A DNA stretch of 53,523 nt from Methylobacterium symbioticum (GTDB lineage: Bacteria; Pseudomonadota; Alphaproteobacteria; Rhizobiales; Beijerinckiaceae), in assembly GCF_902141845.1 (NCBI RefSeq), contig NZ_CABFPH010000033.1, forward strand, positions 1-53,523. Reading direction: 5' to 3'. Positions 51,252 through 53,523 of this stretch are shown piece by piece. Within the stretch, counting starts at the first letter, position 1, and every line of letters begins with the position of its first letter. The notes beneath the pieces are model-generated. The model was not told the origin of the DNA, made no database searches, and worked only from the letters and a program-made list of their open reading frames with translations. The position numbers and the translations under genes were made by a program.

Positions 51252-52559
51252 ATGACGGACGCCAAGGCAGACTCCGGTAGGAACTTCCGCTTCGCCACGC
51301 GGGCGATCCATGCGGGCGCGAGCCCCGACCCCGCCACCGGCGCCCGGGCGCAGCCGATCTATTTCACGAACGGCTTCGTCTTCGAGTCGACGGAGCAGGC
51401 CGCCGACATCTTCGCGATGCGGCGCACCGGCTTCTCCTATTCGCGCGGCTCGAACCCGACGGTCGCGGCCCTGGAACGGCGGGTCGCCGATCTCGAGGGC
51501 GCCAAGGCCGCGGTCGCCGTCTCCTCCGGCCAGTCGGCACTGCTCCTCGTGCTGATGACGCTGCTGCGCTCCGGCGAGGCCTACGTCGCCTCGCCGCGCC
51601 TGTTCGGCGGCTCGCTCGGCCTGATGCGCCGCCTCGACGGGCGCTACGACCTGCATCCCCAGTTCGCCGCGGGCCTGACGCCCGAGGATTTCGAGGCGGC
51701 GATCACGCCGCAGACCCGGGCGATCGTCTGCGAGTCGATCGTCAACCCTTGCGCCGCCGTGATGGACCTCGCGGGCATCGCCGCGGTGGCCAGGCGCCAC
51801 GGCCTGCCCCTCGTCGTCGACAACACCCTCGCCTCCCCGGCCCTGATCCGGCCGATCGAGCACGGGGCCGACATCGTGTTCCACTCGACCTCGAAGTTCC
51901 TCGGGGGCTCCGGCCAGACCATCGGCGGCGTGATCTGCGATGCCGGCCGTTTCGACTGGGCGCAGCGCGACGACCGCTACGACCTGATCAACGCGCCCTG
52001 GCCCGACTACGAGGGGCTGGTGGTGCGCGAGCGCTTCCCCGACATGCCCTTCGCGGTGGCCTGCCGCCTGTTCGGCCTGCGCGATCTCGGCCCCGGCCTC
52101 TCGCCGATGAACGCCTTCCTGACGCTCACCGGCATCGAGACGCTGCCGCTGCGCATGGCCCGCCACTGCGCCAATGCGCGGGCGGTCGCGGCCTATCTGA
52201 AGGACCATCCGCAGGTCGCCTGGGTCAGCTATCCGGGCCTGCCCGGCCAGGAGGGCGCGGCGCTCGCCGACCGCTACGTGCCGCAGGGGCCCGGCTCGAT
52301 CTTCACCTTCGCGTTGAAGGGCGGCGAGCCGGCCGCGATCCGGTTCATCATGGGCCTGGATCTGATCTCGCACCTCGTGAATATCGGCGAGATCAAGTCG
52401 CTGGCGATCCACCCGGCCTCGACCACGCACCGTCAGCTCCGCCCCGAGGAGCGCGCCGCCGCCCGCGTCGGTCCCGAGACGGTGCGTCTCTCGATCGGCC
52501 TGGAGACTGTCGAGGACCTGATCGCCGATATCGCGCAGGCCCTCGCCAAGCTCGATTGA
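51252..52559 (+). CDS. metY: O-acetylhomoserine sulfhydrylase-type PLP enzyme
   Basis: A 435-residue enzyme of the Cys/Met-metabolism PLP family, predicted to make homocysteine from O-acyl-homoserine and sulfide. It has 'FATRAIHAGASPDPATGARA', 'YSRGSNPTVAALERRVADLE', 'VSSGQSALL' and 'VVDNTLASPALIRPIEHGAD', the PLP lysine in 'FHSTSKFLGGSG', and 'IHPASTTHRQL'. The length and the long 'FDWAQRDDRYDLINAPWPDY' insert favour the MetY over the MetZ branch, so the acyl group is probably acetyl. The start ATG is 51252. Confidence 0.88.
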   Translation: MTDAKADSGRNFRFATRAIHAGASPDPATGARAQPIYFTNGFVFESTEQAADIFAMRRTGFSYSRGSNPTVAALERRVADLEGAKAAVAVSSGQSALLLVLMTLLRSGEAYVASPRLFGGSLGLMRRLDGRYDLHPQFAAGLTPEDFEAAITPQTRAIVCESIVNPCAAVMDLAGIAAVARRHGLPLVVDNTLASPALIRPIEHGADIVFHSTSKFLGGSGQTIGGVICDAGRFDWAQRDDRYDLINAPWPDYEGLVVRERFPDMPFAVACRLFGLRDLGPGLSPMNAFLTLTGIETLPLRMARHCANARAVAAYLKDHPQVAWVSYPGLPGQEGAALADRYVPQGPGSIFTFALKGGEPAAIRFIMGLDLISHLVNIGEIKSLAIHPASTTHRQLRPEERAAARVGPETVRLSIGLETVEDLIADIAQALAKLD

Positions 52560-52682
52560 TCCGGGCTCCGCTCGATCGAAGCGGAAACCGGATCGGCAAG
52601 CCGACGGGGCGCTCGAGCGACGGCGACATCCGCCATCCCGAAGGGATCAGGCGGCTCACGGACAGGATCGGGTACGACCCGG

Positions 52683-52830
52683 TCTCCTGCTCGTAGCCGA
52701 CGGGCGAGCGGTAGCCGAGCGGCGGCGCAGCGGGCTGTAGAAGCCGTCGATATCGCTGAGGACCGCCATCCGTGCCTCCGCCTGTGCGCGGAAGCGGCCG
52801 AGCTGTGCCTGTAGCCTGCGGTTGTGAGGC
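52683..52830 (-). pseudogene. remnant of an IS3-family transposase (OrfB C-terminus)
   Basis: On the - strand the frame reads 'LGRFRAQAEARMAVLSDIDG' and then 'FYSPLRRRSA', matching the end of IS3-type OrfB integrases (usual wording: RFRTRAEAR...YIEGFYNP.RRHSALGY.SP). After 'PLRR' the frame shifts, and in another frame 'LGYRSPVGYEQE' follows, which is the expected continuation with a few bases lost. The DDE core and terminal repeats are not seen. This is an old, inactive insertion fragment beside the porin gene. Confidence 0.65.
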
Positions 52831-53363
52831 CGGTTCGGCAGTCCAGCGCGGTGATGCGCGCAGCGGCTTCGCCGACGGCCTTCGATCGGTCCGGGACGGT
52901 GCGGCCTGTCGCAGTCCGGTGCGGAGCCATGAGCCCTGCTGAAGATCCGCTCGGCCCAGGGAGGGCCGGGCAGCCTGCTGGCTGCTCTGCGCGACGGGTC
53001 GCGAATCCGTGTGCGATGCATGCTTGCGGGTCGCGCGCCCGCGCCAAGCGCGAGCGCGCTCAATAACGAGGCCCTGCCTGCCGCAATAGAGGGCGGCCCC
53101 CGACGACGTTCGGATCGCGGCGGGTCACAAACCGTCGCGTCAGCGCCGATGTCCCGGCCGATCAGGCCCGAAGCTGCACTATTTCGGGTCCTCTGAGCAC
53201 CGCGTGTTGCAATCTGGCAACGATCGTCGCGCACGCCCCGTTTGGCGCAGATTTCATCTGTCGCTTCAAGGAATCATCGCCTAGCCTGAAATCACCACGA
53301 AGGCATTTAAACTTCAACGTGCATCGTGGAAGATTATCGATTTTTGGTAGAGCCGGGAAGATC

Positions 53364-53378
53364 TATCGAAGATCGATA
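53364..53378. promoter_or_regulatory. palindrome upstream of the porin gene
   Basis: TATCGA-AGA-TCGATA is an exact inverted repeat about 70 bases before the porin start. A related ATCGAT lies nearby at about 53336. The position suggests an operator for porin expression, or the base of a 5' UTR structure. Confidence 0.35.
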
Positions 53379-53447
53379 AAGACAGCAGCGTGTCGAGCCA
53401 GCGGCCGGCTGTCGATTTTCTGGATCTCGAAGCTTTTGGAGATATCG

Positions 53448-53523
53448 ATGAAGCTCTTGAAGAGCTCCCTTCTCGGATCGGCTGCGGCCTTCGCCGCCGT
53501 CGCCGCCGCCCAGGCCGCCGACC
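53448..53523 (+). CDS. porin, N-terminal part (runs off the window)
   Basis: ATG 53448 has GGAG 6 bases upstream. The 25 visible residues are a classic signal peptide ('MKLLKSSLLGSAAAFAAVAA', then 'AQAAD') of the kind found on alphaproteobacterial Porin_2 proteins. The mature part lies outside the window, so the assignment rests on the leader alone. Confidence 0.65.
   Translation, partial: MKLLKSSLLGSAAAFAAVAAAQAAD

Larger units (their letters stand above)
52560..53447. other. long intergenic region with an IS remnant and the porin leader
   Basis: About 890 bases without an intact gene. A 6-base stem hairpin (TCCGCT/AGCGGA, 52567-52585) follows the sulfhydrylase stop. A decayed IS3-type transposase tail lies at about 52683-52830. 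From 53260 the DNA is AT-richer and holds palindromic ATCGAT-type sequences and the leader of the porin gene. Confidence 0.6.

Noticed and set aside
1..53523. tRNA, rRNA, CRISPR arrays, prophage or integrative element
   Set aside because: No cloverleaf-type sequences, regular spaced repeats, integrase genes or phage structural genes were seen. The only mobile DNA is the IS3 remnant.

Overview
The window looks like about 53.5 kb of the chromosome of a high-GC (roughly 70%) alphaproteobacterium, most likely Methylobacterium or a close relative. This is inferred from a MucR/Ros regulator, HWE and HisKA_2 histidine kinases, a cyoABCD-SURF1 cluster, a short alphaproteobacterial-type porin leader and the codon bias. 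It was not checked against a database. Nearly all of it is coding. I see no rRNA, tRNA, CRISPR array, complete insertion sequence or prophage.

Layout. (1) 1-19109 is an exopolysaccharide/capsule locus on the + strand. It holds the end of UDP-glucose dehydrogenase, a LuxR-type response regulator, several GT4 glycosyltransferases, a GT-like unknown protein, a CapA-type phosphoesterase, a Wzx-type flippase, a Wzy/O-antigen-ligase-like protein, a PaaK/CapK-like adenylating enzyme, a GT4-GT2 fusion, a PL9-like beta-helix lyase, a frameshifted Crp-type regulator, UDP-glucuronate 4-epimerase and an AsnB-type amidotransferase. (2) 19135-21837 holds a CDP-diacylglycerol diphosphatase, a LuxR-type regulator and a DHH phosphoesterase. 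(3) 22179-27521 is a GntR-controlled uptake and hydrolysis operon: a polar-amino-acid-type ABC transporter, an amidohydrolase and an Asp/Glu/hydantoin-racemase-fold protein. (4) 27547-31833 (- strand) is a signalling operon of a CHASE-GAF-PAS kinase, an Rcp1-like response regulator and a REC-HisKA_2 kinase. (5) 31934-34849 contains small genes, an alpha/beta hydrolase and a degenerate thermonuclease. (6) 35024-38886 contains an N-acetylglutaminylglutamine amide (osmolyte) amidotransferase, a second class II amidotransferase, MucR and a 57-residue ORF. (7) 38891-44063 (- strand) is cyoABCD followed by SURF1. (8) 44165-52559 contains an MHS transporter, an orphan TAXI-like protein, UbiB, an HWE kinase with a response regulator, and O-acetylhomoserine sulfhydrylase. 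(9) 52560-53523 contains a decayed IS3-type transposase tail and the start of a porin gene.

How it fits together. In the first block, UDP-glucose dehydrogenase and UDP-glucuronate 4-epimerase would supply UDP-GlcA and UDP-GalA. A Tat-exported lyase keeps the calcium and lysine residues of PL9 polygalacturonate lyases. The AsnB-like enzyme could amidate a uronic acid, and the PaaK-like enzyme could activate an acid for decoration. My working hypothesis is a Wzx/Wzy-dependent, galacturonate-containing and possibly amidated exopolysaccharide with its own trimming lyase. It would be controlled locally by LuxR- and Crp-type regulators and perhaps globally by MucR, whose gene lies about 20 kb away. 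This is the best candidate for an undescribed system here.

Limits. Start sites were chosen by eye from Shine-Dalgarno spacing and family alignment, and no search or folding program was run.
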